Numbered from the stretch's first letter, positions 42,939 to 52,367 are shown. The stretch: DNA of 64,000 bases from Bryobacterales bacterium (GCA_020846745.1 JADLDI010000061.1:62001-126000); one strand, 5' to 3'. Numbers and translations are program-made. The notes: generated by a model not told the origin, from the sequence alone.

Positions 42939-43583
42939 ATGCCGAAGCCCAGGAAGGATCGGGTCGCGAAAATTCTGGAAGGGCTCGACAAGCTCTACCC
43001 GAACGTCACTTGCGAACTGGTCCATGAAACCCCATGGCAGTTGTTGGTCGCCACGATTTTGTCCGCGCAGTGCACGGACAAGCGCGTGAACATGGTCACA
43101 CCCGGACTGTTCCGCAAGTACCCAACGATTGAGGATTTCGCGAACGTGAGCCAGGAAGAACTGGCACAGGACATCCGGTCCACGGGATTCTTCAACAACA
43201 AAGCAAAGAGCATCATCGGGGCGGCCAAGAAGGTGCTATCGGATTACAAGGGCGAAGTTCCGCGGAACATGGAGGACCTGCTGACGGTGCCCGGGGCGGC
43301 GCGCAAGACGGCCAATGTGGTGTTAGGCACGGCGTATGGAATCGCGAGCGGCGTGGTGGTTGACACGCACGTGTCGCGGATCGCCAACCGCCTGGGGCTG
43401 ACGAGCGAGACGGATCCGGTGAAGATCGAGAAGGATCTGCAGCGCATTATTCCGAAGGACCGCTGGGTCCTGTTTTCGCACCAGGTGATCCATCACGGAC
43501 GCCAGTTGTGTACCGCCCGCAATCCGAAGTGCGCCGAATGCGCGCTGGAACCAATCTGCCATGCACCTGACAAAACGGTGTAG
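42939..43583 (+). CDS. nth: Endonuclease III
   Basis: 214 residues. The helix-hairpin-helix LLTVPGAARKTANVVLG contains the catalytic lysine, VVVDTHVSRIANRLGL the catalytic aspartate, and the C-terminus a [4Fe-4S] cluster motif of C-x6-C-x2-C-x5-C (CTARNPKCAECALEPIC). It removes oxidised pyrimidines and nicks abasic sites in base-excision repair. The HhH motif has AA where the family usually has VG (LPGVGRKT). The next gene, a lipoprotein, starts inside its 3' end by 23 bases. Confidence 0.95.
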   Translation: MPKPRKDRVAKILEGLDKLYPNVTCELVHETPWQLLVATILSAQCTDKRVNMVTPGLFRKYPTIEDFANVSQEELAQDIRSTGFFNNKAKSIIGAAKKVLSDYKGEVPRNMEDLLTVPGAARKTANVVLGTAYGIASGVVVDTHVSRIANRLGLTSETDPVKIEKDLQRIIPKDRWVLFSHQVIHHGRQLCTARNPKCAECALEPICHAPDKTV

Positions 43584-44103
43584 CGCGGCGTTGTTGGCGC
43601 TGTTAGCGGCACTGATAGGCTGCAACACGGGAGTTGAGCGCGATCAATATGCGCCGCCGGTGCAGCGGAAACCGATGATGGGTCCGGACACGTCGCGGTT
43701 GAAACATTTCATCGCGATGAACGATCCGGACGCCGAGCAGCACCTGCTGCGTGACGTGCGCGCGCTGGAAGCGAATTTCTATCGATGGGCGGGACAGCGT
43801 CCGCTGATGCGGTTTGTGGTGTCGACGACGCGGCACCTGAAGTTTGCGGTCGACTTCACCATCAACAGCGCGACATTCAAGAGCACCGGACCGTTCCACA
43901 TCCGGTATTTCGTCAACGGGCGCGAACTCGCGAACGAACTTTATAGCGAGCCGGGCGAGAAGCATTTCGAGAAAGATGTCCCGCAGGACTGGCTGGTGAA
44001 GGGCGGGGACACCGTGGTGTCGATGGAACTGGACAAGGTTTATACGGCCGAGGACGGCGTCAAGCTCGGCATCACGCTCGTCCGCGCCGGCTTCAAGGAT
44101 TAA
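43561..44103 (+). CDS. Hypothetical lipoprotein
   Basis: 180 residues with a textbook signal and lipobox (LLALLAALIGCNTG), so lipid-anchored. After a flexible region (QYAPPVQRKPMMGPDTSR) comes a beta-rich domain with STTRHLKFAVDFTINSATFK and a later WLVKGGDTVVSMEL. I do not recognise the family. It overlaps nth by 23 bases and the GT-C gene by one (TAATG), indicating a coupled operon nth-lipoprotein-GT-C-kinase. Confidence 0.72.
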   Translation: MHLTKRCSAALLALLAALIGCNTGVERDQYAPPVQRKPMMGPDTSRLKHFIAMNDPDAEQHLLRDVRALEANFYRWAGQRPLMRFVVSTTRHLKFAVDFTINSATFKSTGPFHIRYFVNGRELANELYSEPGEKHFEKDVPQDWLVKGGDTVVSMELDKVYTAEDGVKLGITLVRAGFKD

Positions 44104-46283
44104 TGCCGCAGGCCTTCTACATTTTGTTCGGCGCCGCATTCACGATCGGCGCTTCAATCGGGGCGGGGCGGCTGGCGCTGCGGCGGCTGAAACTGCCGCT
44201 GTATAAACAGGAAGAACTGGGGTTTGCGTTTCTGATCGGCGCGGCGCTGCTGAGCCTGGTACTGTTCGGGTTGGCAACGGCCCACTTGCTGTATAAGGGC
44301 GTGTTCCTGGCGATTGGGGCCTTGCTGATGTGGCGGGGGTGGCGGCGGCCGGCCGACCTGCCCGACCTTCCGGCGCTGCCACGCAACTGGATCTGGTGGA
44401 CCGTTCCGCCGATTGCAGTGTTCGGGGCGCTGTATCTATGTCACGCAATGGCTCCGGAGATGAGCCCGGACGGGAGCGCATATCATCTCGGGCTGGTGGC
44501 GAAGTATTATCGCGATCGCGGATTTTCGGCCATCACGACCAATATCTACGCCAACTTATCCCAAGGGGTCGACTTACTGTATCTGGTTCCATTTGCGTTT
44601 GGGCGGCATTCCTCGGCCGCGCTGCTTCACCTCTCGTTTCTGCCCGCGCTGTGCCTGCTGATGGTGTGTTACGGCAAACGGTTCGGGTTCCCGAAGGCGG
44701 CTTTGGTTGGGGCGCTGTTTGTGTTCTTCACACCGGTGGTGGGGATTGATGCGGCGAGCGCCTATATCGATGTTGCCGTGGCATGTATCCTGTTCGGGCT
44801 CTACTATCTGGTTCAGCTTTGGGACGCCGTACGTGCCCGACAGGTGCTGATTGCGATTGGGATACTGTGCGGGTTCGCCATTGGCGCTAAGTACACGGCG
44901 TTCATCGGCGCGGTATATGTGGCAGGGTTCCTGCTGTGGCGTAAACAGTGGAAGCCGATCGTACTGGTTGCCGCAGTCGCAGCCATCTGGGTGACGCCGT
45001 GGCTGGTTAAGAACACGATCGTGGTGGGGAATCCGGTATCGCCGTTTGCAAACCGGATTTTCAAAAATCCGTACGTTCATATCTCGTTTGAGGAAGAATA
45101 TTCGCAACGGATGCGCCAGTACGAACTGCCGGACCGGCGGCTGATCCCGCTGGAAGTGACGATCAAGGGACAGGCGCTGGGCGGGCTGATCGGTCCGCTG
45201 TTTCTGCTGGCGCCGGTGGCGCTGGTCGCATTCCGATCTCCGCATGGCGCGCGATTGCTGATCGCGACGCTTGTGTTCGGGTCTATCTACGCGACTAACA
45301 TCGGCACACGGTTCCTGATACCCGCATTGCCGTTTCTGTCGCTCGTGATGGCGCAGGCGGTGACGCGGATTCCGCCGCTCGCCATCCTGTTGGTGCTCGC
45401 GCATGCGATTAGCGCATGGCCGCCGATTATGGCTAAGTATTGCGACACTTACGCGTGGCGGCTGGACCGGGTTCTGTTCAAGCAAGCGATTCGCAAGGAA
45501 TCGGAACACGGATTTCTCGATCGTAAGTGGCCGGCATACTCGGTGGCGCAGTTGATCGAACGCGCGGTGCCGAAGGGCGGGCAGGTACTTACGTTCAACC
45601 AGACGGGCGAAGCTTATACGACACGCGACATCAGGGTGGTGTACCAGTCGGCATCGAATGCGGTGCTGGGTGGAGTCTTGTTGACGCCGACGATCCCGCA
45701 GTATCAGCCGGTCCGGTGGCTCGAGTTCACGATACCGGAGCAGCGCGTACGGAAGGTCCGGATTGTGCAGACCGCGGCTAACTCACCGGATCATTTCACG
45801 GTGAACGAATTCCGGGTGTTTCACAAAGGGCGGGAGCTGCCGCGTGAGCCGCGGTGGCGTCTTCGCGCCAACCCTTATCCGTGGGGCGTTCAGGATGCCT
45901 TCGACAATAGCCGGCTTACGTTCTGGGGCAGCTGGCAGGCGCTCTATCCCGGTATGTTTATCGAAGCGGACTTCGGCCAACCCGAACTGGTCGACCGTGT
46001 GGGAATTGAGGCTACGCACGCGGTATCCGCCATCCGCATCAAGCTTGAATACGAGGATAGCGGCGGCAAAATACAAACGGTAGCCGAGCCGCATGAGATC
46101 GAAATCGCCCCGCCCCTCGACATGCGGCGGGAAGCGACTGAGATCGTGAAGTCGCGCGGGGCCGGGTATTTGCTTATTCACGAGAACGACTTTCTGGCGA
46201 AGGACATGGAAGCGGCGCCGGAGCGGTGGGGATTGGTGAAACTGGGGGATTCGTGGGGGTTCCGGCTGTATGCCATACGATAA
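44103..46283 (+). CDS. GT-C-type membrane glycosyltransferase with C-terminal discoidin-like domain
   Basis: 726 residues. About eleven hydrophobic segments span residues 1-420, with the acidic loop APEMSPDGSAYHLGLVAKYY resembling the D-x-D-type catalytic loop of dolichyl- or undecaprenyl-phosphate-sugar GT-C enzymes. The rest is extracytoplasmic; residues about 520-650 contain F5/8 type C (discoidin)-like features (RWLEFTIPEQRVRKVRIVQT, FGQPELVDRVGIEATHAVSA). A polyprenyl-linked sugar donor is likely. The first base of the ATG is the last base of the lipoprotein stop. It overlaps the kinase gene by 14 bases. Confidence 0.7.
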   Translation: MPQAFYILFGAAFTIGASIGAGRLALRRLKLPLYKQEELGFAFLIGAALLSLVLFGLATAHLLYKGVFLAIGALLMWRGWRRPADLPDLPALPRNWIWWTVPPIAVFGALYLCHAMAPEMSPDGSAYHLGLVAKYYRDRGFSAITTNIYANLSQGVDLLYLVPFAFGRHSSAALLHLSFLPALCLLMVCYGKRFGFPKAALVGALFVFFTPVVGIDAASAYIDVAVACILFGLYYLVQLWDAVRARQVLIAIGILCGFAIGAKYTAFIGAVYVAGFLLWRKQWKPIVLVAAVAAIWVTPWLVKNTIVVGNPVSPFANRIFKNPYVHISFEEEYSQRMRQYELPDRRLIPLEVTIKGQALGGLIGPLFLLAPVALVAFRSPHGARLLIATLVFGSIYATNIGTRFLIPALPFLSLVMAQAVTRIPPLAILLVLAHAISAWPPIMAKYCDTYAWRLDRVLFKQAIRKESEHGFLDRKWPAYSVAQLIERAVPKGGQVLTFNQTGEAYTTRDIRVVYQSASNAVLGGVLLTPTIPQYQPVRWLEFTIPEQRVRKVRIVQTAANSPDHFTVNEFRVFHKGRELPREPRWRLRANPYPWGVQDAFDNSRLTFWGSWQALYPGMFIEADFGQPELVDRVGIEATHAVSAIRIKLEYEDSGGKIQTVAEPHEIEIAPPLDMRREATEIVKSRGAGYLLIHENDFLAKDMEAAPERWGLVKLGDSWGFRLYAIR

Positions 46284-47229
46284 GCGAATGGAGTTATATC
46301 TGGGGGTCGACGGCGGACAGTCATCTACGACGGCGATTATCGGCGACAGCACCGGGCGCGTATTAGGACTTGGCCAGGACGGACCTTGCAACCACGTCAG
46401 CGGACCGGAAAAGCGCGCTAAGTTCATCGGCGCCATTTCGGGCGCGGTGTCAAAGGCGTTGCTGGCGGGCGGCCTCAGCACACACGCCACGGAATTTGCA
46501 TCGGCGTGCTTCGGTTTCTCGGGCGGACCGCACGACAAGCAGCCGCTGATCCAGGAGATGTTCTCAATTGGCGAACTCTGCGTGACGACGGATGCTTTGA
46601 TCGCGTTATCGGGCGCAACCAGCGGCGCACCCGGCATTATTACGATCGCCGGTACGGGTTCGATCGCTTTCGGCCGCAACGCCGCCGGCGACATGGCGCG
46701 GGCAGGCGGCTGGGGTTATGTGTTCGGGGATGAAGGCGGAGGCTTTGACATCGTCCGGCAGGCGTTGCGCGCAATTTTGAGGATGGAAGAAGGCTGGGGT
46801 CCGCCGACCTCATTGCATGGGCGGCTGCTAGAGGCGACGGGCGCCCTGAATGCCAATGACTTACTGCACCGGTTTTATACGGTAGATTGGCCGAGGCCCA
46901 AGATAGCCGCGCTGTCCCGGCTGATTGACGAGGCCGCACTCGAAGGAGACCAGACCGCGGCCGCTATTCTGAATCGCGCCGCCCAGGAGTTAGCCACCAT
47001 CGCGGCGGCTGTGAAGAGCCAGTTATTTACGGCTAACGAGGCGGCAAGAGTGGCGTACATCGGCGGAGTGTTCCGGAGCGGCTTTGTGAGGGAACGGTTT
47101 TCGTTGTTAGTCGACGGGCCGTGCTCGGCGCCGGACATGGGTCCGGCTGCAGGGGCATTATTAGAGGCGTACCGGATTGCGGGCACAAAAGTTACGCTGT
47201 CCAACGTGCCTCCGGTGGAAAAGATATAG
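46270..47229 (+). CDS. BadF/BadG-type ATPase, N-acetylglucosamine kinase-like
   Basis: 319 residues of the ASKHA (actin/hsp70/hexokinase-like) fold. Phosphate 1 is YLGVDGGQSSTTAIIGD, phosphate 2 IAGTGSIAFGRN, and the adenosine motif YIGGVFRSG; AGGWGYVFGDEGGGFDIVRQ is the family signature. In the N-acetylglucosamine kinase group these enzymes phosphorylate amino sugars recycled from cell wall or glycan turnover. It overlaps the GT-C gene by 14 bases and ends 3 bases before the convergent efflux permease. A link to glycan recycling with its operon partners is inferred. Confidence 0.82.
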   Translation: MPYDKRMELYLGVDGGQSSTTAIIGDSTGRVLGLGQDGPCNHVSGPEKRAKFIGAISGAVSKALLAGGLSTHATEFASACFGFSGGPHDKQPLIQEMFSIGELCVTTDALIALSGATSGAPGIITIAGTGSIAFGRNAAGDMARAGGWGYVFGDEGGGFDIVRQALRAILRMEEGWGPPTSLHGRLLEATGALNANDLLHRFYTVDWPRPKIAALSRLIDEAALEGDQTAAAILNRAAQELATIAAAVKSQLFTANEAARVAYIGGVFRSGFVRERFSLLVDGPCSAPDMGPAAGALLEAYRIAGTKVTLSNVPPVEKI

Positions 47230-47232
47230 CCG

Positions 47233-48504
47233 CTACTCATAGCGCAAGGCTTCAATGGGGTCGATGCTGGCGGCGCGGGACGCGGGATAGATACCGAAGA
47301 CGACACCCACCAAAACCGAGACACAGAACGCTACAACCACCGAAGGGGTGGTCACAATGGTGCTCCATTCGGCTGCCTCCGCGATTACCCACGACAGGAA
47401 GATCCCGAAGCCAACGCCGAGAAGGCCGCCCGAAACCGAGATCACGATGGATTCGATGAGGAACTGCCTTAGAATGTCGCGGCGGCGAGCGCCGAGTGCG
47501 CGCCTGACGCCGATCTCGCGGGTTCTCTCCATCACGGTCGCCAACACGATGTTCATAATCCCGATGCCGCCCACCAGAAGTGAAATGGCTGCGATCGCCA
47601 CCATTACATAGGTGAAGATGGTTTGCGTGCGCTTTTGCTGAGCGAGCAGCGCTGCCGGAATGGTGACGGTGAAATCTTCGGCGTCGCGGTGCGAGGATGC
47701 CAGAATGGCTGTGACGATCTTGGCGGCGGCGACGCTATCGGCGCCGGCCTTCAGCCTCAGGTCCACGCCGTCTAACTCATCCTTAAGAAAGCTGGACGTA
47801 TCCCAAAACCGGTAACGGAAAGTATTTATTGGAACATAGATGACGTTGTTTCGATCGATACTTCTTCCGCCCGCATTAGGATTCGAAACCAGTTCTGCGA
47901 GCACTCCGATCACGCGCAGCCACGTGTCGTTTACCTTCACGTACTTACCTGTGGCATTCCCGTAACCAAACATGCCGATCTTGGCGTTTAAGCCCAGCAC
48001 ACACACGGAAGCGCTGGTGTTATCGTCTTCAAGGGTAAGAAACCTGCCCTCGATAGGATGTAAGTCGTGAATCAACTCATAGGACGCACGCACGCCGAAC
48101 ATCTCGGGCATGGCGCCGGTGGGCTTGGGCAGGACTCGTGCCGGATGCAGAAAACGGCGCGGCGACAGCGTTTCGAGCGCGTCGATGTTCGCCTCCAGAA
48201 CCCGCACGTCGCGTTCCGACAACCCGGGCGACACACGCCGCCGCTGCTGTAACTCCTCACGCGTAGCCGCCGGGCGCGAATCGACCAGCACGTTTCTGAC
48301 GCCCAGACGTTCGATGAAGCGCAACGATTGCTCCCGGGCGCCGGCTCCGATCGAGAGCATGCCGATGACGGAGCCAACGCCGAACACAATGCCTAAGGCG
48401 GTCAGCAGCGTCCGCACCTTTTGGGCGCGTAAGTTGCTGATGGCCTCCACCAAATCGGTGACAAAGCTTAGCAGCGGATGGCGTTTGTTGGGGTTATCGG
48501 TCAT
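47233..48504 (-). CDS. ABC transporter permease, MacB/FtsX type
   Basis: 423 residues with four membrane spans, one near the N-terminus and three in the last 140 residues. A large periplasmic domain (MacB-type) lies between. The family segment LRAQKVRTLLTALGIVFGVG and the end MERTREIGVRRALGARRRDI, PASRAASIDPIEALRYE are diagnostic. It lacks the ATPase half found in fused MacB, and no ATP-binding subunit is adjacent. Its start overlaps the upstream adaptor by 4 bases. It probably moves peptides, lipoproteins or toxic compounds with the preceding adaptor proteins. Confidence 0.88.
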   Translation of the reverse strand: MTDNPNKRHPLLSFVTDLVEAISNLRAQKVRTLLTALGIVFGVGSVIGMLSIGAGAREQSLRFIERLGVRNVLVDSRPAATREELQQRRRVSPGLSERDVRVLEANIDALETLSPRRFLHPARVLPKPTGAMPEMFGVRASYELIHDLHPIEGRFLTLEDDNTSASVCVLGLNAKIGMFGYGNATGKYVKVNDTWLRVIGVLAELVSNPNAGGRSIDRNNVIYVPINTFRYRFWDTSSFLKDELDGVDLRLKAGADSVAAAKIVTAILASSHRDAEDFTVTIPAALLAQQKRTQTIFTYVMVAIAAISLLVGGIGIMNIVLATVMERTREIGVRRALGARRRDILRQFLIESIVISVSGGLLGVGFGIFLSWVIAEAAEWSTIVTTPSVVVAFCVSVLVGVVFGIYPASRAASIDPIEALRYE

Positions 48505-49787
48505 TTCTTAGGCACCCCTGCGCCGGTCTGCCGATCGCCGGATTTTTCTTCCTTTTGATCGGGGCTCGCCAAGGCAACCTCTTCACCCACCTGCAGGCCG
48601 CTAATTACCACCTGGCTCTCACCACGCCGCACGAGTTTAACGTCTTTGGCTAGAAACCGCCCGTCCTGCCGCGCATAGACAAACGCCCGGCCGCTTTGCT
48701 CAAAGAGGGCCTGGGCCGGAAGCCAGGTGGCCTTCGCGATGGTACCGACGGTGATTACGATCCGGGTGCTCATGCCGGGCCGTAACTCAGGGGATGCGTC
48801 GAGCAGCGCGAGCTTACACTCAAACCGCCGCTCCCATGGGGGACCGGTGGTTCCGCCTAAGTCTTTCACTTTGGCGCCGAACTTCTTCCCAGGCAATGCA
48901 ATTACCTGAATTTCAGCGGGCTGACCCACCGATAAGTGGCCACGATCGGTCTCCGCTATCTTTGCCGACGCCTCCCAGCTATTGAGGTCGGGAATTTGGG
49001 CGACGGCCATGCCGGGCCGCACCTGGTCGCCCACCTGGAACAGGGGGAGAATCATCCCGGAGAAGAAGAAGTTAGTGTTCGAATTCCGCTCGACATTGAC
49101 GTAACCGTCGGCGGGGGCGCGGAGCGTCATCATGTCGATGTTTCGGCGCGCCGTATCCGCCAGGACCTGCGCCTTCTTGCGCGAGGCCTCCTGGATAGCA
49201 ACCGAAGCGCGGGCCGCTGCCTTTCGCTGGGGGTAATCACGCTCGAGCTTGGCCAGCCGGGTTTGTGCACCTTCCAGGCTGATGTTGTTCTGCTTAGCCG
49301 TAAGTGCCGGCCGGATTGAGTTCACTCGTACCTCGATCTCCGCCTGGCGTACCTCGCCGCGCGCCTTAATCAGCTCGTATTCGACTTCTTCTTCCTTGGC
49401 CAGAGCTTCCGCCTGAGCCTGGATCACCTGTTGCTCGGCCTCCGCCAGGTCAGCTTCCGCTTCGCGCAGTTTGAAGTTTTCGTCGGTTGGATCGAACTGC
49501 GCGACGACATCGTTCTTTTTGACTAAGTCGCCCGATTTGCGTAAGTCGGTGAGGGTTAGTGTTCCACCACCGGCCATGGGAGCAGTCAGCATTCTGGAGT
49601 TGCCGCCCTGCAGTGCGCCTTCCGCGGTAACCGTGAACGTGACGTCGCTCGTGCGAACGCGCGTCGAAGGCACGGGAACCGCTTCCGGCGTATTCACCTT
49701 TTCAAACAATCGCGGTACCGATCGGGCGCCTGAGGCCAGGAGGATCAATACGGAAACGACCAGGAGGACGCGTGGCAGGCGTTTCAT
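48501..49787 (-). CDS. HlyD-type periplasmic adaptor (efflux), adaptor 1
   Basis: 428 residues. A single N-terminal membrane helix (LPRVLLVVSVLILLASGARS) leads to a split lipoyl/barrel-sandwich domain, a long helical hairpin rich in Glu, Ala and Gln (residues about 110-230, EADLAEAEQQVIQAQAEALA), then beta-barrel and membrane-proximal domains (VGQPAEIQVIALPGKKFGAK). This is the MacA/HlyD layout that links an inner membrane transporter to the outer membrane channel. It overlaps the permease gene and the next adaptor by 4 bases each. Confidence 0.85.
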   Translation of the reverse strand: MKRLPRVLLVVSVLILLASGARSVPRLFEKVNTPEAVPVPSTRVRTSDVTFTVTAEGALQGGNSRMLTAPMAGGGTLTLTDLRKSGDLVKKNDVVAQFDPTDENFKLREAEADLAEAEQQVIQAQAEALAKEEEVEYELIKARGEVRQAEIEVRVNSIRPALTAKQNNISLEGAQTRLAKLERDYPQRKAAARASVAIQEASRKKAQVLADTARRNIDMMTLRAPADGYVNVERNSNTNFFFSGMILPLFQVGDQVRPGMAVAQIPDLNSWEASAKIAETDRGHLSVGQPAEIQVIALPGKKFGAKVKDLGGTTGPPWERRFECKLALLDASPELRPGMSTRIVITVGTIAKATWLPAQALFEQSGRAFVYARQDGRFLAKDVKLVRRGESQVVISGLQVGEEVALASPDQKEEKSGDRQTGAGVPKK

Positions 49788-51151
49788 TTCGGGCCGCCTT
49801 TCTTGCCCGCCTCCCGTGCTTCATCGACGAGCGCCACCTCGGCCCCGGCGGCGATGCCGCGTACCGCCACTTCATCCGGATTTCGCGCCAGCACTTCGAC
49901 ATGCACGGCCCGCGGGCCCTGCTTACCAGGCACCAGCACCACCGGGCGGCCATCCCGCGCGAACACCGCCTTGGCCGGCACACTTACGGCATCCGGCAAC
50001 CTGTCGACAATGATGTCCATGCGCCCGTTCATTTGCGGGCGCAACCGGTTGTCCGTCTCGCCCAGGGTGGCGAAGGCGCGGAAGCTCCGGGTGGGCGGCC
50101 ATTCCCAGCTTTGCTCGGTGAGCGGTGAGATCCGATCGAGCTTGCCGGCATATTTCTTCTCCGGGAAGGGATCGAGGGTCACCTGGACGTCCTGGCCCGG
50201 GCTCATCCGTCCACGATCGATTTCCTCGGCCTTGCCCTTGAGGCGTAAGCCTTCTAAGTTGGGTATTTCGGCGACCGCGCTGCCGGGCCAAACGCTATCG
50301 CCCACTTTGAAGGGTTTCGCGTTCATCCAGCCTTGCGAGTAATTCATCGAGAAAGTGATAACTCCGCTGCCGGGCGCTCGAATTTCGGTTCGCGCCACAC
50401 GGTCGCGGATCAGATCCACCTCGGCTTGCGCTTTGTTCTTCTGGCTGGCGGCGGCGCCAATCTTCGACTTCGCCGATGCCGCATTGAATGCCGCGGCTGC
50501 TTGTTTTACTTTCAGCTTTTGCTCGACGAGCGCAAGCGAGATACGGTTATCCTCGGCTTGAATGGCGCTGAGAATCTCGGCCTTCGACACTTCGAGCTTA
50601 GCCACTTCCACCGACTGCTTCAGGGTCGCCAATTCGAGTTTGTCCTGCTCGGCCGTAATACCTGCCTCGGCTTCCGCTTGCTCGAAAGATGCCGCGGCTT
50701 GCGCCAGCGCCGCCTCTTTCTCTTTGAGCTGCCGCTGCGCCCCACTTGAATCAAAACGGACCACCGGTTCGCCTTCCTTGACCGCGGAATTTGCGGGCGC
50801 CATCCAGACGATGGTCAGGTTGGGCACGTTCGGCGCTGTAATCTGGACCGAGCTATCGGCCACCAGTTCGCCGCGGCACGTGACCTTTACCAGGAACTCA
50901 CCACGCCGGGCGGTGGCGAGCGGAAGGGAGGTGGAGGTGGTGGCCGCGGCCGGACGAAATACAGTAATCGCAAGGATTACCGAGGCGGCCAACAGAATAA
51001 CGGAAGCCGCCCACGAAAGGACGGTCTGGCGGCGAAACCGTCTCTTGGGCGAACCGGCTGGTTCGCTACCGACATTCTCGCCAGTGACGGCAGGCGCCTG
51101 CTCAACTGGCGGCGGCGCCTCCTCCAACACGCCTGCGGCTTTCTCCGACAT
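49784..51151 (-). CDS. HlyD-type periplasmic adaptor (efflux), adaptor 2
   Basis: 455 residues with a cytoplasmic tail of about 45 residues, rich in Pro and Glu, before the membrane helix (VLSWAASVILLAASVILAIT). The lipoyl halves are ATARRGEFLVKVTCRGELVA and TEIRAPGSGVITFSMNYSQG, flanking a hairpin with LKEKEAALAQAAASFEQAEA. The C-terminal barrel has GQDVQVTLDPFPEKKYAG. It is homologous to its two neighbours in layout but not closely in sequence. It is 4-base overlapped with adaptor 1 and lies 9 bases after adaptor 3. Confidence 0.85.
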   Translation of the reverse strand: MSEKAAGVLEEAPPPVEQAPAVTGENVGSEPAGSPKRRFRRQTVLSWAASVILLAASVILAITVFRPAAATTSTSLPLATARRGEFLVKVTCRGELVADSSVQITAPNVPNLTIVWMAPANSAVKEGEPVVRFDSSGAQRQLKEKEAALAQAAASFEQAEAEAGITAEQDKLELATLKQSVEVAKLEVSKAEILSAIQAEDNRISLALVEQKLKVKQAAAAFNAASAKSKIGAAASQKNKAQAEVDLIRDRVARTEIRAPGSGVITFSMNYSQGWMNAKPFKVGDSVWPGSAVAEIPNLEGLRLKGKAEEIDRGRMSPGQDVQVTLDPFPEKKYAGKLDRISPLTEQSWEWPPTRSFRAFATLGETDNRLRPQMNGRMDIIVDRLPDAVSVPAKAVFARDGRPVVLVPGKQGPRAVHVEVLARNPDEVAVRGIAAGAEVALVDEAREAGKKGGPK

Positions 51152-51160
51152 CGAAACCCC

Positions 51161-52243
51161 CTATTGCTTTGCTGCTGCTGCCGGGCCTTCAATTTGCAGT
51201 GCCGCCGATAAGTCAGGCAGCAATCTTGGGCTCTGTTGCTCTAACCGGAAGATCGCGACGAAGCTACGCACAGGAGAATCGAGGCCGGCCGTCGCTACCG
51301 GGCTGGCGGATTGCAAGGCCGCCGAGAAACTCTCTTCCGGATACGCATCCAGGTGAACCTGGGCCTTTGCCGCCTTGGAAACAACGGCGAAGTCCGGTTC
51401 GTCCACGGTCACCTGAACCACCATGCGCGCGGGGTTGAAAATTCGCATCACGGGCATGCCGGGCCACATGCGGTCGCCCACCTGCGGCGGTCCCATCGAT
51501 CCCTGGCGCCATGTGTTCTCGTGGACCACCATACCGTCTTGCGGCGCCTTAATCTGGAGCCGTTCGAGGTTCGTGCGGAGCCGTTCCAGAGTTACGCGCT
51601 GACGTCCCGACTTTAATTCGAGTATCTTCACGGAGGCGGCTTCGGCTTTCGCGCGCTGGCCGTCGGTACGCTTCAGGCTGGCCAGCCGCTCGACTGCGTT
51701 CCCGGCCTTCGCTTCGTTCTTAAGACGCTCGTTTTCTCCGAGCACCGGACCTTTGCGTAACTGCAGGTTCGCGCGGTCGAGTTCCGCCTGGGCTTCACTG
51801 ATCTGCGATTCGCGAGTCGCCTGTAAACTGCTGACCTGGGCCTTGCGCTCCTCCAATTGGTGTGTCAGACTGTCGAGCAAAGCAACGGCCTCGCGTTCCT
51901 GGTCGAGCAGGTTAAGGCGATCAAACTCCACCAGTAGGCCGCCTTTCGCTACCTGTGCTCCATTGGGAGCGATGCGTGTGAGTGTGATCTCGAAGCCGCC
52001 GACGCCGGTCATGTGCGGCACACGGATCGATTGCCATTCCTCTGCCTGGATGAGGCCCGTCGCACGGACCACCTTCGCATTTGCTTCCGGCGCGGGCTGA
52101 GCCTGTCCGGGTCTGGGTGGCGCCGCAACCGGCGAAGGTTCCGGTTGCCGCGCGGAGTGCGCCGCGCGGACCCAGCCAAATGCCGAGATCACCGCCGTCG
52201 CGAGCCCCAACGCGACCGTCAGGCGCCGTCCTTTTGTCGACAC
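51161..52243 (-). CDS. HlyD-type periplasmic adaptor (efflux), adaptor 3
   Basis: About 360 residues from the GTG at 52243 (VSTKGRRLTVALGLATAVIS), with an AAAGG ribosome site eight bases before. The longer open frame to 52543 runs through the convergent end of the carrier gene and has no promoter or start sense, so it is rejected. The membrane helix is followed by a Pro-rich linker, the barrel-sandwich and a helical hairpin (LLDSLTHQLEERKAQVSSLQ, QISEAQAELDRANLQLRKG), then the C-terminal barrel with PVMRIFNPARMVVQVTVDEP. It is the first gene of the adaptor-adaptor-adaptor-permease operon. Confidence 0.78.
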   Translation of the reverse strand: MSTKGRRLTVALGLATAVISAFGWVRAAHSARQPEPSPVAAPPRPGQAQPAPEANAKVVRATGLIQAEEWQSIRVPHMTGVGGFEITLTRIAPNGAQVAKGGLLVEFDRLNLLDQEREAVALLDSLTHQLEERKAQVSSLQATRESQISEAQAELDRANLQLRKGPVLGENERLKNEAKAGNAVERLASLKRTDGQRAKAEAASVKILELKSGRQRVTLERLRTNLERLQIKAPQDGMVVHENTWRQGSMGPPQVGDRMWPGMPVMRIFNPARMVVQVTVDEPDFAVVSKAAKAQVHLDAYPEESFSAALQSASPVATAGLDSPVRSFVAIFRLEQQSPRLLPDLSAALQIEGPAAAAKQ

Positions 52244-52344
52244 GAATGATGCCTTTGGCAGTTTTAGACGTCCACTGCGGCGGTTTTGTTTACTCCGAAT
52301 TGGATCTTTTTTTCGTTTTATGGAAGATTTCCGATAGACCTCCG

Positions 52345-52367
52345 CTTCGGGCTTTTCCGAAGTTTTT
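52345..52367 (+). terminator. Terminator-like hairpin reading on the plus strand in the adaptor-3 leader
   Basis: CTTCGG-GCTTTT-CCGAAG, a 6-bp stem, is followed by TTTTT on the plus strand. There is no plus-strand gene before it, so it would stop only antisense transcripts. It lies between the carrier gene end and the adaptor-3 start; on the minus strand it has no U-tract. Confidence 0.25.
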
